The notes beneath the pieces are model-generated. The model ran no database searches. It saw nothing but the letters and a program-made list of their open reading frames with translations, and was not told where the DNA came from. From positions 1 to 64,000 of the forward strand of contig CAVQKQ010000012.1 in the NCBI GenBank assembly GCA_963713085.1: a stretch of DNA of 64,000 nt, given 5' to 3'. The translations under genes and the position numbers were made by a program. The stretch comes from PFJX01 sp963713085. Lineage in GTDB: Bacteria; Pseudomonadota; Gammaproteobacteria; Burkholderiales; Thiobacillaceae. This document shows positions 29,656 to 40,056 of the stretch, piece after piece; the stretch's first letter is position 1, and each line of letters starts with the position of its first letter.

Positions 29656-30030
29656 TTGAAATATACTAAACAGCTAATGTTTTTTGCCCTCGCGCTGCAA
29701 ACGTTAAGCGTGACGGCCGTCGGCGCGGCAGGATATCTCTGGCAGGGTCCAAGGACGGGTTTGGCTGCTTGGTATGGCGGGGTAGTGGCCTGTGCAAATT
29801 CCTGCCTGATGGTTATTCGCTGGTGGCGGGGGGTCCATGACTATCACTGTGATGGAGCGCGTCACCTGAGGTCGTTTCACCGTTCCAGTCTGGAACGGTT
29901 TTTTGTTGTCACGCTACTGATGGCGGTGGGCCTGGGCCTAATTAGGCTGGCGCCGCTGCCGATGATCGTGGGTTTTGTCGTGGGACAGCTGGCATGGGTG
30001 ATCGCGGCGGCTGGCCTGAATACTGATTGA
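29656..30030 (+). CDS. atpI: ATP synthase subunit I (AtpI-like)
   Basis: 124 residues from the TTG at 29656. There are four hydrophobic segments (LMFFALALQTLSVTAVGAAG, GLAAWYGGVVACANSCLMVI, FFVVTLLMAVGLGLIRL, MIVGFVVGQLAWVIAAAGL), which is the AtpI/YnbE-like pattern: a small protein that assists c-ring assembly and is not conserved in sequence. Position directly before atpB supports the call. It is separated from parB by 53 bp, so the ATP synthase promoter may lie there or further upstream. Confidence 0.85.
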   Translation: MKYTKQLMFFALALQTLSVTAVGAAGYLWQGPRTGLAAWYGGVVACANSCLMVIRWWRGVHDYHCDGARHLRSFHRSSLERFFVVTLLMAVGLGLIRLAPLPMIVGFVVGQLAWVIAAAGLNTD

Positions 30031-30044
30031 CGGGTTGAAGAGTT

Positions 30045-30923
30045 ATGTCCGCAGAAGCGCACACCTCGACGGAATACATCAAGCACCACCTGCAGAACCT
30101 GACTTTCGGGAAACTGCCCGCCGGCTACCAGCGCCATGATGGTGAGGTTCTGCAACAGGGCACTTGGACCCTGGCCCACTCGGCAAAGGAAGCCAAGGAT
30201 ATGGGCTTCGTCGCCATCAACGTCGATACCATGGGCTTCTCGATCCTGCTGGGCGCCATTTTTCTGTTCTTTTTCCGCATGGCGGCAAAGACAGCGGTCA
30301 CCGGGGTGCCCGGCGCTTGGCAGAACTTTGTGGAATGGGTGGTCGAATTCGTCGATTCCAGCGTCAAGGGTTCCTTCACCGCCCGCAATCCCATGGTTGC
30401 CCCCCTCGCCCTGACAATCTTCATCTGGATCTTCCTGATGAATCTCATGGACCTGCTGCCGGTGGACTGGCTCCCCCATCTGGCCGGCGCCCTGGGCGTG
30501 CCTTTTCTTAAAATTGTCCCTTCGACCGACCCGAATGCCACCTTCGGCATGTCGTTGACTGTTTTCGCCCTGGTGCTCTACTACAGCGTCAAGATGAAGG
30601 GCGTGGGGGGGTTCGCCAGCGAACTCACCCTGCAGCCCTTCGGCAAGTGGGGCATGCCCGCCAACCTGCTGCTCGAAGGCGTGAACCTCATCTCGAAACC
30701 GGTTTCCCTGTCCTTGCGACTGTTCGGCAACATGTATGCTGGCGAAATGCTCTTCATCCTAATCGCCATCATGTTCTCGGGCGGAGCCGCGCTGGCGCTC
30801 ACCGGCGGTGTGCTGCAATGGGCGTGGGCGGTCTTTCACATCCTGATCATCACGCTGCAGGCCTTCATCTTCATGACCCTGACCATCGTCTACCTGGACA
30901 TGGCCCATCAGGAACACCACTGA
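30045..30923 (+). CDS. atpB: F1Fo ATP synthase subunit a
   Basis: 292 residues with five to six membrane segments. The conserved proton-channel helix contains SLSLRLFGNMYAGEML with the essential Arg, and the last helix holds LQAFIFMTLTIVYLDMA. The sequence NLMDLLPVDWLPHLAGALG is typical of proteobacterial subunit a. It forms the half channels beside the c ring in the inner membrane. AAGAG precedes the ATG. Confidence 0.97.
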   Translation: MSAEAHTSTEYIKHHLQNLTFGKLPAGYQRHDGEVLQQGTWTLAHSAKEAKDMGFVAINVDTMGFSILLGAIFLFFFRMAAKTAVTGVPGAWQNFVEWVVEFVDSSVKGSFTARNPMVAPLALTIFIWIFLMNLMDLLPVDWLPHLAGALGVPFLKIVPSTDPNATFGMSLTVFALVLYYSVKMKGVGGFASELTLQPFGKWGMPANLLLEGVNLISKPVSLSLRLFGNMYAGEMLFILIAIMFSGGAALALTGGVLQWAWAVFHILIITLQAFIFMTLTIVYLDMAHQEHH

Positions 30924-30967
30924 TCCAATTTTTGACTAGCTGAAATCCGACTGAAAGGGGAATTCGC

Positions 30968-31201
30968 ATGGAACACGCACTGCTTTATATCGCCGGCGCC
31001 ATCATGATGGGCCTGGGTGCCCTGGGCGCCTCCGTGGGCATCGGTATCCTGGGTGGCCGCTTCCTGGAAGGGGCCGCGCGCCAGCCCGAACTCATCCCCA
31101 TGCTGCGCACCCAGTTCTTCATCGTCATGGGTCTGGTGGACGCGGTGCCGATGATCGCCGTGGGTCTGGCCATGTATGTCCTCTTCGCGGTGGCTGCTTG
31201 A
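30968..31201 (+). CDS. atpE: F1Fo ATP synthase subunit c
   Basis: 77 residues forming a two-helix hairpin. Helix 1 has GLGALGASVGIGILGGRFLE. The loop has ARQPELI (Arg-Gln-Pro). Helix 2, QFFIVMGLVDAVPMIAVGLA, carries the ion-binding Asp, which points to proton rather than sodium coupling. AAAGGGG precedes the ATG. Confidence 0.98.
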   Translation: MEHALLYIAGAIMMGLGALGASVGIGILGGRFLEGAARQPELIPMLRTQFFIVMGLVDAVPMIAVGLAMYVLFAVAA

Positions 31202-31235
31202 TCGAAGCGACCACTTAACCGAAAGAGGTTAAGCC

Positions 31236-31706
31236 ATGAACATAAATCTGACCCTGATCGGCCAGTCCATCACCTTCGCGATCTTCGTGTGGTTCTGCAT
31301 GAAGTTCATCTGGCCCCCCATCGTCAATGCGCTGGAGGCCCGCAAAAAACAGATCGCCGATGGCCTGGCCGCCGGCGAGCGCGGCAAGCTGGAGCTGGAA
31401 CTGGCCGCCAAACGCGCGACGGAAGATCTGCATGAAGCCAAGCAGAAGGCAGCCGAGATCATTGCCCAGACTGAAAAGCGTTCGCTCCAGTTGATCGACG
31501 AAGCAAAAAATGCCGCCAAGGACGAGGGCGACCGCATGATCGCCGCCGCCAAGGCCGAAATCGAACAGGAAAGCCATCGTGCCCGGGAAGCCCTGCGCGG
31601 CGAAGTGGCGGCCCTGGTGGTCGCCGGGGCCGGAAGGGTGTTGCGCCGAGAGGTGAACGCCCAGGCCCATGCCGACCTGCTCGAAGCCATCAAGAACGAG
31701 CTGTGA
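31236..31706 (+). CDS. atpF: F1Fo ATP synthase subunit b
   Basis: 156 residues. One N-terminal membrane helix (LIGQSITFAIFVWFCMKFIW) is followed by a long charged coiled coil rich in Ala, Lys and Glu. This is the peripheral stator, linking subunit a to delta and alpha. GAAAGAGG precedes the ATG. Confidence 0.97.
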   Translation: MNINLTLIGQSITFAIFVWFCMKFIWPPIVNALEARKKQIADGLAAGERGKLELELAAKRATEDLHEAKQKAAEIIAQTEKRSLQLIDEAKNAAKDEGDRMIAAAKAEIEQESHRAREALRGEVAALVVAGAGRVLRREVNAQAHADLLEAIKNEL

Positions 31707-31721
31707 GCCGACAATACTGAT

Positions 31722-32255
31722 ATGGAACGCGCGACCCTAGCCCGCCCCTACGCCGATGCCGTGGCCAAACTTGCCGCCGAAGGCGACAGCTGGAGTCCCT
31801 GGTCCAGTCGTCTCGCGCTGCTTTCGCAAGTGGCGGGGGACGCCCAGATCCAGGATCTGGCGGCCAACCCATCCGTGCCTAACTCGCGGATCGCCGAACT
31901 GATCCTGGCCGTCTGCGGCGATAAGTTGGGCGCGGAAGGTGGCAACCTGGTCCGTCTCCTGGCCGAAAACAAGCGTCTCTCCCTGTTGCCCGAGATCGTG
32001 GGCCTGTTCGAGTTGGCCAAGGCCGTCCAGGAGGGGGTGTTGGAAGCCCATATCACCACCGCCTACGAGCTCACGGCCAAGCAGATGGCTGGGTTGGTGA
32101 GCAAGCTGGAAACCAAATTCGACCGCAAGGTCCATGCCACCCAGTCGGTCGATGCCGACCTGATCGGTGGGGTATTGATACAAGTGGGCGACGAGATCAT
32201 GGATGCGTCGGTGCGCGGCGGTCTGGAAAACCTCGCCGTTACCCTGAAAGCTTGA
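31722..32255 (+). CDS. atpH: F1Fo ATP synthase subunit delta
   Basis: 177 residues. It begins MERATLARPYADAVAKLA, the usual delta N terminus, with a six-helix domain. The C-terminal conserved run is VDADLIGGVLIQVGDEIMD, then SVRGGLENL. It sits on top of the alpha3-beta3 head and anchors subunit b. It lies 15 bp after atpF. Confidence 0.97.
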   Translation: MERATLARPYADAVAKLAAEGDSWSPWSSRLALLSQVAGDAQIQDLAANPSVPNSRIAELILAVCGDKLGAEGGNLVRLLAENKRLSLLPEIVGLFELAKAVQEGVLEAHITTAYELTAKQMAGLVSKLETKFDRKVHATQSVDADLIGGVLIQVGDEIMDASVRGGLENLAVTLKA

Positions 32256-32274
32256 TTAGAAAATCGGAGTCGAT

Positions 32275-33816
<1,542 letters not shown>

Positions 33817-33831
33817 TCGGGGAACCACGAA

Positions 33832-34698
33832 ATGGCAGCCGGCAAGGAAATACGCAGCAAGATCAAGAGCGTGGAGAACACGCGCAAGATCACCCGGGCC
33901 ATGGAGATGGTGGCCGCCGCCAAAATGCGCAAGGCCCAGGACCGCATGCGTCATGCCCGACCCTATGCCGAGAAGATCGGCCGCGTGGCCGCCCACTTCA
34001 GCCAGGCCCATCCAGAGTATCGCCATCCCTTCGTGGTGGCCCGCGACTCGCTCCGGCGCGTCGGCCTGATCATCGTCACTACGGACAAGGGCCTGTGCGG
34101 CGGTCTGAACACCAACGCGCTGCGTCTCGGCCTGAACAAGCTCAAGGCCTGGGACGACCAGAAGCTGGAAGTGGATGTCTGCGTCATCGGCAACAAGGGG
34201 CTGGGCTTCATGCAGCGCCTGGGCGCCAACGTGGCCTCCCAGCTCACCGGCCTGGGTGACACACCGCACATGGAGAAGCTGATCGGCCCGGTGCAGGTGA
34301 TGCTGGATGCCTACAAGGAAGGCCGCATCGACGCCCTCCACCTGATCTACAGCCGCTTCATCTCGACCATGAAGCAGGAGCCCGCCATGAAGCAGCTGCT
34401 GCCCCTGACCGGGGAAGAGGCGATGGAAAAGTCCGAGCATCACTGGGACTACATCTATGAGCCGGAAGCCCACGTTGTGGTGGATGGCCTCATGGTGCGC
34501 TACATCGAGGCCCTGATTTACCAGGCCGTGGCGGAGAACATGGCGTGCGAGCAGTCCGCGCGCATGGTGGCCATGAAGGCCGCGTCCGACAACGCCAAGA
34601 GCGTGATCGAAGAGCTCAAGCTGGTCTACAACAAGACCCGCCAGGCCGCGATCACCCAGGAACTCTCCGAAATCGTCGCCGGGGCGGCGGCGGTATGA
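33832..34698 (+). CDS. atpG: F1Fo ATP synthase subunit gamma
   Basis: 288 residues. It begins MAAGKEIRSKIKSVENTRKI and continues TRAMEMVAAAKMRKAQ, with the C-terminal conserved helix ARMVAMKAASDNAKSVIEEL and NKTRQAAITQELSEIVAGA. It is the rotating shaft in the F1 head. Its stop overlaps the ATG of a small open frame (34695). Confidence 0.97.
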   Translation: MAAGKEIRSKIKSVENTRKITRAMEMVAAAKMRKAQDRMRHARPYAEKIGRVAAHFSQAHPEYRHPFVVARDSLRRVGLIIVTTDKGLCGGLNTNALRLGLNKLKAWDDQKLEVDVCVIGNKGLGFMQRLGANVASQLTGLGDTPHMEKLIGPVQVMLDAYKEGRIDALHLIYSRFISTMKQEPAMKQLLPLTGEEAMEKSEHHWDYIYEPEAHVVVDGLMVRYIEALIYQAVAENMACEQSARMVAMKAASDNAKSVIEELKLVYNKTRQAAITQELSEIVAGAAAV

Positions 34699-34808
34699 CG
34701 CCGCATTGGCAAGGATTGGGCGAGGCTAACGTGAACGCAGTGAACGTTACGACGAGACCAGAATCCGCAGCCAAGGCGGCGGCCGTTCAAGAAATCGATA
34801 TTAGCTAG
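34695..34808 (+). CDS. Possible 37-residue small protein between atpG and atpD
   Basis: The ATG at 34695 overlaps the atpG stop as ATGA, and the frame runs 37 codons to TAG at 34806-34808, 12 bp before atpD. The peptide starts MTPHWQGLGEANV and ends VQEIDIS. It has no membrane segment and no recognised family. Coupled overlap and exact fit to the gap favour translation, but chance is possible, and the segment includes a direct repeat GTGAACG. Its function is unknown. Confidence 0.3.
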   Translation: MTPHWQGLGEANVNAVNVTTRPESAAKAAAVQEIDIS

Positions 34809-34820
34809 GAAACGACAGCC

Positions 34821-36200
34821 ATGAGCGAAGGAAAAATCGTACAGATCATCGGCGCGGTGGTGGACATGGAATTCCCCCGCGGGGCGCTGCCCAAGGTCTA
34901 CGACGCCGTGAAGATGGACAGCCCGGACCTCACCTTCGAGGTCCAGCAACTGCTCGGCGACGGCGTCGTGCGCACCATCGCCATGGGCTCCACGGATGGC
35001 CTGCGCCGTGGCGCGATGGTCCGCAACACGGGCGCCGCCATTTCCGTGCCCGTCGGCAAGGCCACCCTGGGCCGCATCATGGACGTGCTGGGCGAGCCGG
35101 TGGACGAGGCCGGCCCGGTCAACGCCGACCAGCACATGCCGATCCACCGCAAGGCGCCGGCCTATGCCGACCAGGCTGCATCGGTGGAGATCCTGGAGAC
35201 CGGCATCAAGGTGATCGACCTGATCATGCCCATCGCCAAGGGCGGCAAGATCGGCCTGTTCGGCGGTGCCGGCGTGGGCAAGACCGTGACGCTGATGGAG
35301 CTGATCCGCAACATCGCCGTGGAGCACTCCGGCTTCTCCGTGTTCGCCGGCGTCGGCGAGCGGACCCGGGAGGGCAACGACTTCTATCACGAGATGAAGG
35401 AAGGCGGCGTGCTCGACAAGGTGTCGCTGGTCTACGGCCAGATGAACGAGCCGCCCGGTAACCGCCTGCGAGTCGCGCTGACCGGCCTGACCATGGCCGA
35501 GTACTTCCGCGACGAGGGCCGCGACGTGTTGTTCTTCGTCGACAACATCTACCGCTATACCCTGGCCGGCACCGAAGTGTCCGCCCTCCTCGGCCGGATG
35601 CCGTCCGCCGTGGGCTACCAACCTACCCTGGCCTCGGAGATGGGCGCCCTGCAGGAGCGCATCACCTCCACCCGCACCGGCTCCATCACCTCCTTCCAGG
35701 CCGTGTACGTGCCCGCCGACGACCTGACCGACCCGTCCCCGGCCACCACGTTCGCCCACTTGGACGCCACCCTGGTACTGAGCCGCCAGATCGCCGAACT
35801 GGGCATTTATCCCGCCGTGGACCCCCTGGACTCCACCTCCCGGATCCTGGATCCCCTGGTGGTGGGTGAAGAGCATTATTCCGTGGCCCGCTCGGTGCAG
35901 GCCACCCTGCAGCGCTACAAGGAACTGCGCGACATCATCGCCATTCTGGGCATGGACGAGCTGTCGCCGGAGGACAAGGTGGCCGTTGCCCGCGCAAGAA
36001 AGATCCAGCGCTTCCTGTCCCAGCCGTTCTTCGTGGCGGAAGTGTTCACCGGCGCGGCCGGGAAGTACGTGTCCCTCAAGGACACCATCGCCAACTTCAA
36101 GGCCATCGTCAACGGCGAATACGACCACCTGCCCGAGCAGGCCTTCTACATGGTCGGCACCGTGGATGAGGCGGTGGAAAAAGCCAAGACCATCCACTAA
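34821..36200 (+). CDS. atpD: F1Fo ATP synthase subunit beta
   Basis: 459 residues. Walker A is GGAGVGKTVTLMELI near 150. The catalytic Glu is in GVGERTREGNDFYHEM, Walker B in VLFFVDNIYRYTLAGTEVS, and ALLGRMPSAVGYQPTLASEM follows. This is the catalytic subunit making ATP. AGGAAA lies ten bases before the ATG. The 122-bp gap from atpG is long for this operon. Confidence 0.98.
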   Translation: MSEGKIVQIIGAVVDMEFPRGALPKVYDAVKMDSPDLTFEVQQLLGDGVVRTIAMGSTDGLRRGAMVRNTGAAISVPVGKATLGRIMDVLGEPVDEAGPVNADQHMPIHRKAPAYADQAASVEILETGIKVIDLIMPIAKGGKIGLFGGAGVGKTVTLMELIRNIAVEHSGFSVFAGVGERTREGNDFYHEMKEGGVLDKVSLVYGQMNEPPGNRLRVALTGLTMAEYFRDEGRDVLFFVDNIYRYTLAGTEVSALLGRMPSAVGYQPTLASEMGALQERITSTRTGSITSFQAVYVPADDLTDPSPATTFAHLDATLVLSRQIAELGIYPAVDPLDSTSRILDPLVVGEEHYSVARSVQATLQRYKELRDIIAILGMDELSPEDKVAVARARKIQRFLSQPFFVAEVFTGAAGKYVSLKDTIANFKAIVNGEYDHLPEQAFYMVGTVDEAVEKAKTIH

Positions 36201-36212
36201 GGAAGAGCCAAC

Positions 36213-36638
36213 ATGGCCATGACCATACACGTCGATATCGTCAGCGCGGAAGCCGCCATCTACTCGGGACTCGCCGAGTTCGTGGTGGTGCCCGCCGAGA
36301 TGGGCGAGGTGGGCATCTATCCCCGTCACACCCCTCTGCTTACCCGCCTTAAGCCGGGTTCTGTGCGTATCAAGGCGCCGGACCGGGAGGAGGAAGACCT
36401 CATCTACGTCTCAGGCGGCATCCTCGAGGTGCAGCCCGGCGTGGTTACCATCCTGTCCGACACCGCCATGCGCGGTGCCGACCTGGACGAGGCCCGGGTG
36501 CTGGAAGCCAAGCGCCAGGCGGAAGATGCCATGAGGAACCGTACCTCATCAATGGACTATGCCCGTGCCCAGGCGGAACTGGCAGAAGCCGTCGCCCAGT
36601 TGGCGGCGATCCAGAAGCTGCGCAAGATCAGGCATTGA
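36213..36638 (+). CDS. atpC: F1Fo ATP synthase subunit epsilon
   Basis: 141 residues. The beta-sandwich domain starts MTIHVDIVSAEAAIYSG and contains GEVGIYPRHTPLLTRLKPG and YVSGGILEVQPGVVTILSDT. A two-helix C-terminal arm follows (EARVLEAKRQAEDAM onward) and can inhibit ATP hydrolysis. It is the last gene of the operon, followed by a terminator. Confidence 0.97.
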   Translation: MAMTIHVDIVSAEAAIYSGLAEFVVVPAEMGEVGIYPRHTPLLTRLKPGSVRIKAPDREEEDLIYVSGGILEVQPGVVTILSDTAMRGADLDEARVLEAKRQAEDAMRNRTSSMDYARAQAELAEAVAQLAAIQKLRKIRH

Positions 36639-36660
36639 GACCAACGCACCCGCGCGCCGA

Positions 36661-36686
36661 CGGCAGCCCGGGGCTGCCGTTTTCTT
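36661..36686 (+). terminator. Rho-independent terminator of the ATP synthase operon
   Basis: A 9-bp stem CGGCAGCCC/GGGCTGCCG with a one-base centre (in practice a shorter stem with a small loop) is followed by TTTTCTTTT. It lies 23 bp after the atpC stop and before glmU. Confidence 0.85.
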
Positions 36687-36754
36687 TTCCGGTCTCCGGA
36701 CAAAGGGAATGGCGCCTGTTTATACTTATGCGCGATTTTCTTCACTGACGCCCC

Positions 36755-38125
36755 ATGCCCACCCCCGTCGACATCGTCATCCTTGCCGCAGGCAAGGGCA
36801 CCCGCATGAAGTCGGAACTGCCCAAGGTACTCCACCCCCTGGCAGGCAAGCCCCTGCTGGCCCATGTTCTGGCGGCGGCCGACAGCCTCGTGCCAAAGAC
36901 CATCTGCGTGGTCTATGGCCACGGCGGCGAGGCCCTGCCCAGCGCCATCGCTCGGGATGACCTGGTCTGGGCCAGGCAGGAGCCTCAGCTGGGCACAGGC
37001 CACGCGGTCCAGCAGGCCGTGCCCCATCTGGACCCCGAAGGCCTCACCCTGGTCCTCTATGGCGATGTCCCCCTGATCCGTCCCGAGACCCTCCAGGAGA
37101 TGCTCCTCGTCGCCCAAGGCGGCGCCATCGCCCTGCTTACGGTGCGCCTGGCCAATCCCGCCGGCTACGGTCGCGTCGTGCGCGACAGCAGTGGCCAGGT
37201 GGAGCGCATCGTCGAGCAAAAGGATGCTTCACGCGAGGAGCTGGCCATTGACGAGGTGAACACTGGCGTCCTGTGCCTGCCTACCGCCAAGCTGGCGGGC
37301 TGGCTGGCGCGCCTGACCAACGACAATGCCCAGGGCGAGTACTACCTGACCGACGTGATCGGCATGGCCGCGGCGGAAGGGGAGCGGGTCATGCCCTGTC
37401 ACCCCTCGGCCGAGTGGGAGGTCCTGGGGGTGAACAGCCGGGCGCAGCTGGCCGAGCTGGAGCGCCTGTACCAGCGCAATGTCGCCGAGGTCCTCATGAG
37501 CCAGGGCGTGACGCTTATCGACCCGGCAAGGATCGACGTGCGCGGTGAACTGACCTGTGGCCGCGATGTACTGATCGACGTCAACTGCGTGTTCGAGGGC
37601 CGGGTCATTCTGGGAGACGGCGCGCGGGTGGGCGCCAACTGCGTATTGAAGGACGTGGAAGTGGCGGCCGGGGTACATGTCCAGCCGTTCTGCCACATCG
37701 ACAGCGCCCGGATCGGCGCCAATGCCCGGATCGGCCCCTATGCACGGCTCCGGCCCGGCACCGACCTGGCGGAGGAGGTCCACATCGGCAATTTCGTGGA
37801 ACTGAAGAACGCCCAGGTGGGCTTCAATTCCAAGATCAACCACCTGTCCTATGTCGGGGACGCCACCGTGGGCGGCAAGGTCAACATCGGCGCCGGCACC
37901 ATCACCTGCAACTACGACGGCGCCAACAAGCACCGCACGGTGATCGAGGACGGGGCCTTCATTGGCTCGGATACCCAGCTGGTAGCCCCCGTTACCGTGC
38001 GCAAGGACGCCACCCTGGGTGCCGGCACCACCCTGACCCGGGACGCCCCAGCGGGCCAGCTCACCCTGTCCCGGGCCAAGCAGCTAACCATCCCCGGCTG
38101 GCAGCGGCCGACCAAGAAGAAATAA
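36755..38125 (+). CDS. glmU: Bifunctional UDP-N-acetylglucosamine pyrophosphorylase/glucosamine-1-phosphate acetyltransferase
   Basis: 456 residues. The N-terminal uridyltransferase has VILAAGKGTRMKSELPKVLH, GTGHAVQQA and YGDVPLI. The C-terminal left-handed beta-helix carries hexapeptide repeats and the acetyltransferase signature (NHLSYVGDATVGGKVNIGAG, then ITCNYDGANKH). It makes UDP-GlcNAc for peptidoglycan and lipopolysaccharide from the GlmS-GlmM route. glmS follows 14 bp later, so the two are cotranscribed. Confidence 0.97.
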   Translation: MPTPVDIVILAAGKGTRMKSELPKVLHPLAGKPLLAHVLAAADSLVPKTICVVYGHGGEALPSAIARDDLVWARQEPQLGTGHAVQQAVPHLDPEGLTLVLYGDVPLIRPETLQEMLLVAQGGAIALLTVRLANPAGYGRVVRDSSGQVERIVEQKDASREELAIDEVNTGVLCLPTAKLAGWLARLTNDNAQGEYYLTDVIGMAAAEGERVMPCHPSAEWEVLGVNSRAQLAELERLYQRNVAEVLMSQGVTLIDPARIDVRGELTCGRDVLIDVNCVFEGRVILGDGARVGANCVLKDVEVAAGVHVQPFCHIDSARIGANARIGPYARLRPGTDLAEEVHIGNFVELKNAQVGFNSKINHLSYVGDATVGGKVNIGAGTITCNYDGANKHRTVIEDGAFIGSDTQLVAPVTVRKDATLGAGTTLTRDAPAGQLTLSRAKQLTIPGWQRPTKKK

Positions 38126-38139
38126 AGGAGTACGGATCC

Positions 38140-39978
38140 ATGTGCGGCATCGTCGGCGCCATCGCCCAACGCAATGTTGTGCCCATCCTCATGGAGGGGC
38201 TCCAGCGTCTGGAATACCGCGGTTACGACTCCGCCGGCCTGGCCGTGCGCAGCGACGACGGACATATGCGCCGGATTCGCTCGGTGGGCAAGGTGGCCGC
38301 CCTGCGCGGCATGCTGGAAGCCAGCCCGGCATTCGCCAAGCCCGAAGGGGGCCTGGGGATCGCCCACACCCGCTGGGCCACCCACGGCATGCCTGCGGAG
38401 CGCAATGCCCACCCCCACATGAGCGGCGAAAGGGTGGCGGTGGTGCACAACGGCATCATCGAGAACCACGCCGAGCTGCGGGCGGAGCTCCAGGCCCAGG
38501 GCTACATCTTCACCTCAGAGACCGATACCGAGGTCATCGCCCATCTCCTGGCCCACATTCTTGCGTCCGAGCCCGACCTGGTGCGCGCCGTGCAATTGGC
38601 GATCCAGCGCCTGCTGGGGGCCTACGCCCTGGCGGTATCCACCCCCGACGATCCGGACCGCTTGGTGGTGGCCCGGGCCGGCAGTCCCCTGGTGGTGGGG
38701 CTGGGCGTGGGGGAGAACTTCATCGCCTCCGATGTGTTCGCCCTGCTGCCTGTAACCCAGCGCTTCATGTTCCTGGAGGAGGGCGACGTGGCCGAGATCC
38801 GTCGGGACGGCATCCGCGTCATCGACGCGGACGGCAACCCGGTCGAGCGGCCCGAGCGTCTATCCCAACTGTCCGCCTCCACGGCGGACAAGGGCCCCTA
38901 CAAACACTACATGCTCAAGGAGATCTATGAGCAGCCCTCGGTGATCGCCGAAACCCTGGAGGGCCGCATCCACAAGGGCCGCCTGCTGGAGGAGAGCTTC
39001 GGCCACAAGGCCCAGGCGCTGTTCGACCGCACCCAGGGCGTCCACATCGTCGCCTGCGGCACCAGCTACCATGCCGGCCTGGTGGCCAAGTACTGGCTGG
39101 AGGAGGTGGGGGTCCCCTGCGCTGTGGAGGTGGCCAGCGAATACCGCTACCGCAAGGTGGTGGTGCCGCCTGGCACCCTGTTCCTGTCCATCTCCCAGTC
39201 CGGCGAGACCGCCGACACCCTGGCCGCCTTGCGCGGCATCAAGACGGCCGGCTACGTGGGCTCCCTCACCATCTGCAATGTGCCCGAGTCCTCGTTGACC
39301 CGGGAATCCGATGTGGCCCTGATGACCCGTGCCGGCCCCGAGATCGGGGTGGCTTCCACCAAGGCCTTCACCACCCAGCTAACCGCCCTGCGCCTGGTCA
39401 CCCTCGCCCTGGCCCGGCGGCGCGGGCTCGGCGTTGAAAGGGAAGAGCAACTGGTCAATGAGCTGCACGCCCTGCCGCGCCAGGTGGAGGTGGTGCTGGC
39501 CCTGTCCGACGCCATCAAGGGCATGGCCGACGCCTTCGCCGACAAGCAGCACGCCCTGTTCCTGGGGCGGGGCCCGTTCTACCCCATCGCCCTGGAGGGG
39601 GCGTTGAAGCTCAAGGAGATCTCCTACATCCATGCCGAGGCCTATCCCGCAGGCGAGTTGAAGCACGGCCCCCTGGCCCTGGTGGACGCCAGCATGCCGG
39701 TGATCTGCGCTCTGCCGGACGACCCCCTGCTGGACAAGGTGCTGTCCAACCTGCAGGAGGTGCGGGCCCGGGGCGGCGAGTTGTTCCTGTTCTCCGACCA
39801 CAACGTGAAGATCGAACTGGACCGCTACCAGAACCTCACCCTTGCGGACATCCACCCCAGCACCGCGCCCATCGTCTACAGCGTGCCCCTGCAGTTGCTG
39901 GCCTATCACGTCGCCGTGCTGAAAGGCACCGACGTCGACCAGCCGCGCAACCTGGCCAAGTCCGTCACCGTGGAGTGA
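38140..39978 (+). CDS. glmS: Glutamine-fructose-6-phosphate aminotransferase (isomerizing)
   Basis: 612 residues. After Met removal the catalytic Cys is residue 1 (CGIVGAIAQRNVVP). The glutaminase domain has RLEYRGYDSAG and HTRWATHG. The two SIS domains have GTSYHAGLVAKYW, SISQSGETADTLAALR and EGALKLKEISYIHAEAYPAG. The C terminus ends LAKSVTVE as in the family. AGGAG lies ahead of the ATG. I see no glmS ribozyme or sRNA target motif in the 14-bp gap, so control is probably with glmU. Confidence 0.97.
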   Translation: MCGIVGAIAQRNVVPILMEGLQRLEYRGYDSAGLAVRSDDGHMRRIRSVGKVAALRGMLEASPAFAKPEGGLGIAHTRWATHGMPAERNAHPHMSGERVAVVHNGIIENHAELRAELQAQGYIFTSETDTEVIAHLLAHILASEPDLVRAVQLAIQRLLGAYALAVSTPDDPDRLVVARAGSPLVVGLGVGENFIASDVFALLPVTQRFMFLEEGDVAEIRRDGIRVIDADGNPVERPERLSQLSASTADKGPYKHYMLKEIYEQPSVIAETLEGRIHKGRLLEESFGHKAQALFDRTQGVHIVACGTSYHAGLVAKYWLEEVGVPCAVEVASEYRYRKVVVPPGTLFLSISQSGETADTLAALRGIKTAGYVGSLTICNVPESSLTRESDVALMTRAGPEIGVASTKAFTTQLTALRLVTLALARRRGLGVEREEQLVNELHALPRQVEVVLALSDAIKGMADAFADKQHALFLGRGPFYPIALEGALKLKEISYIHAEAYPAGELKHGPLALVDASMPVICALPDDPLLDKVLSNLQEVRARGGELFLFSDHNVKIELDRYQNLTLADIHPSTAPIVYSVPLQLLAYHVAVLKGTDVDQPRNLAKSVTVE

Positions 39979-40056
39979 TCCGGGCCTGGGGAGAATCGTA
40001 TTGCACAGCCGGGGGTAGCTGAGTACGCTCTCGGACTCATTCCTGGGAGGCGAGAT

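Noticed and set aside
34626..36329. 567-codon open frame on the minus strand opposite atpD
   Set aside because: His/Gly/Val-rich shadow of the strongly conserved atpD codons.
38126..38139. glmS ribozyme upstream of glmS
   Set aside because: Only 14 bp separate glmU and glmS, and such ribozymes are known mainly from Gram-positive bacteria.
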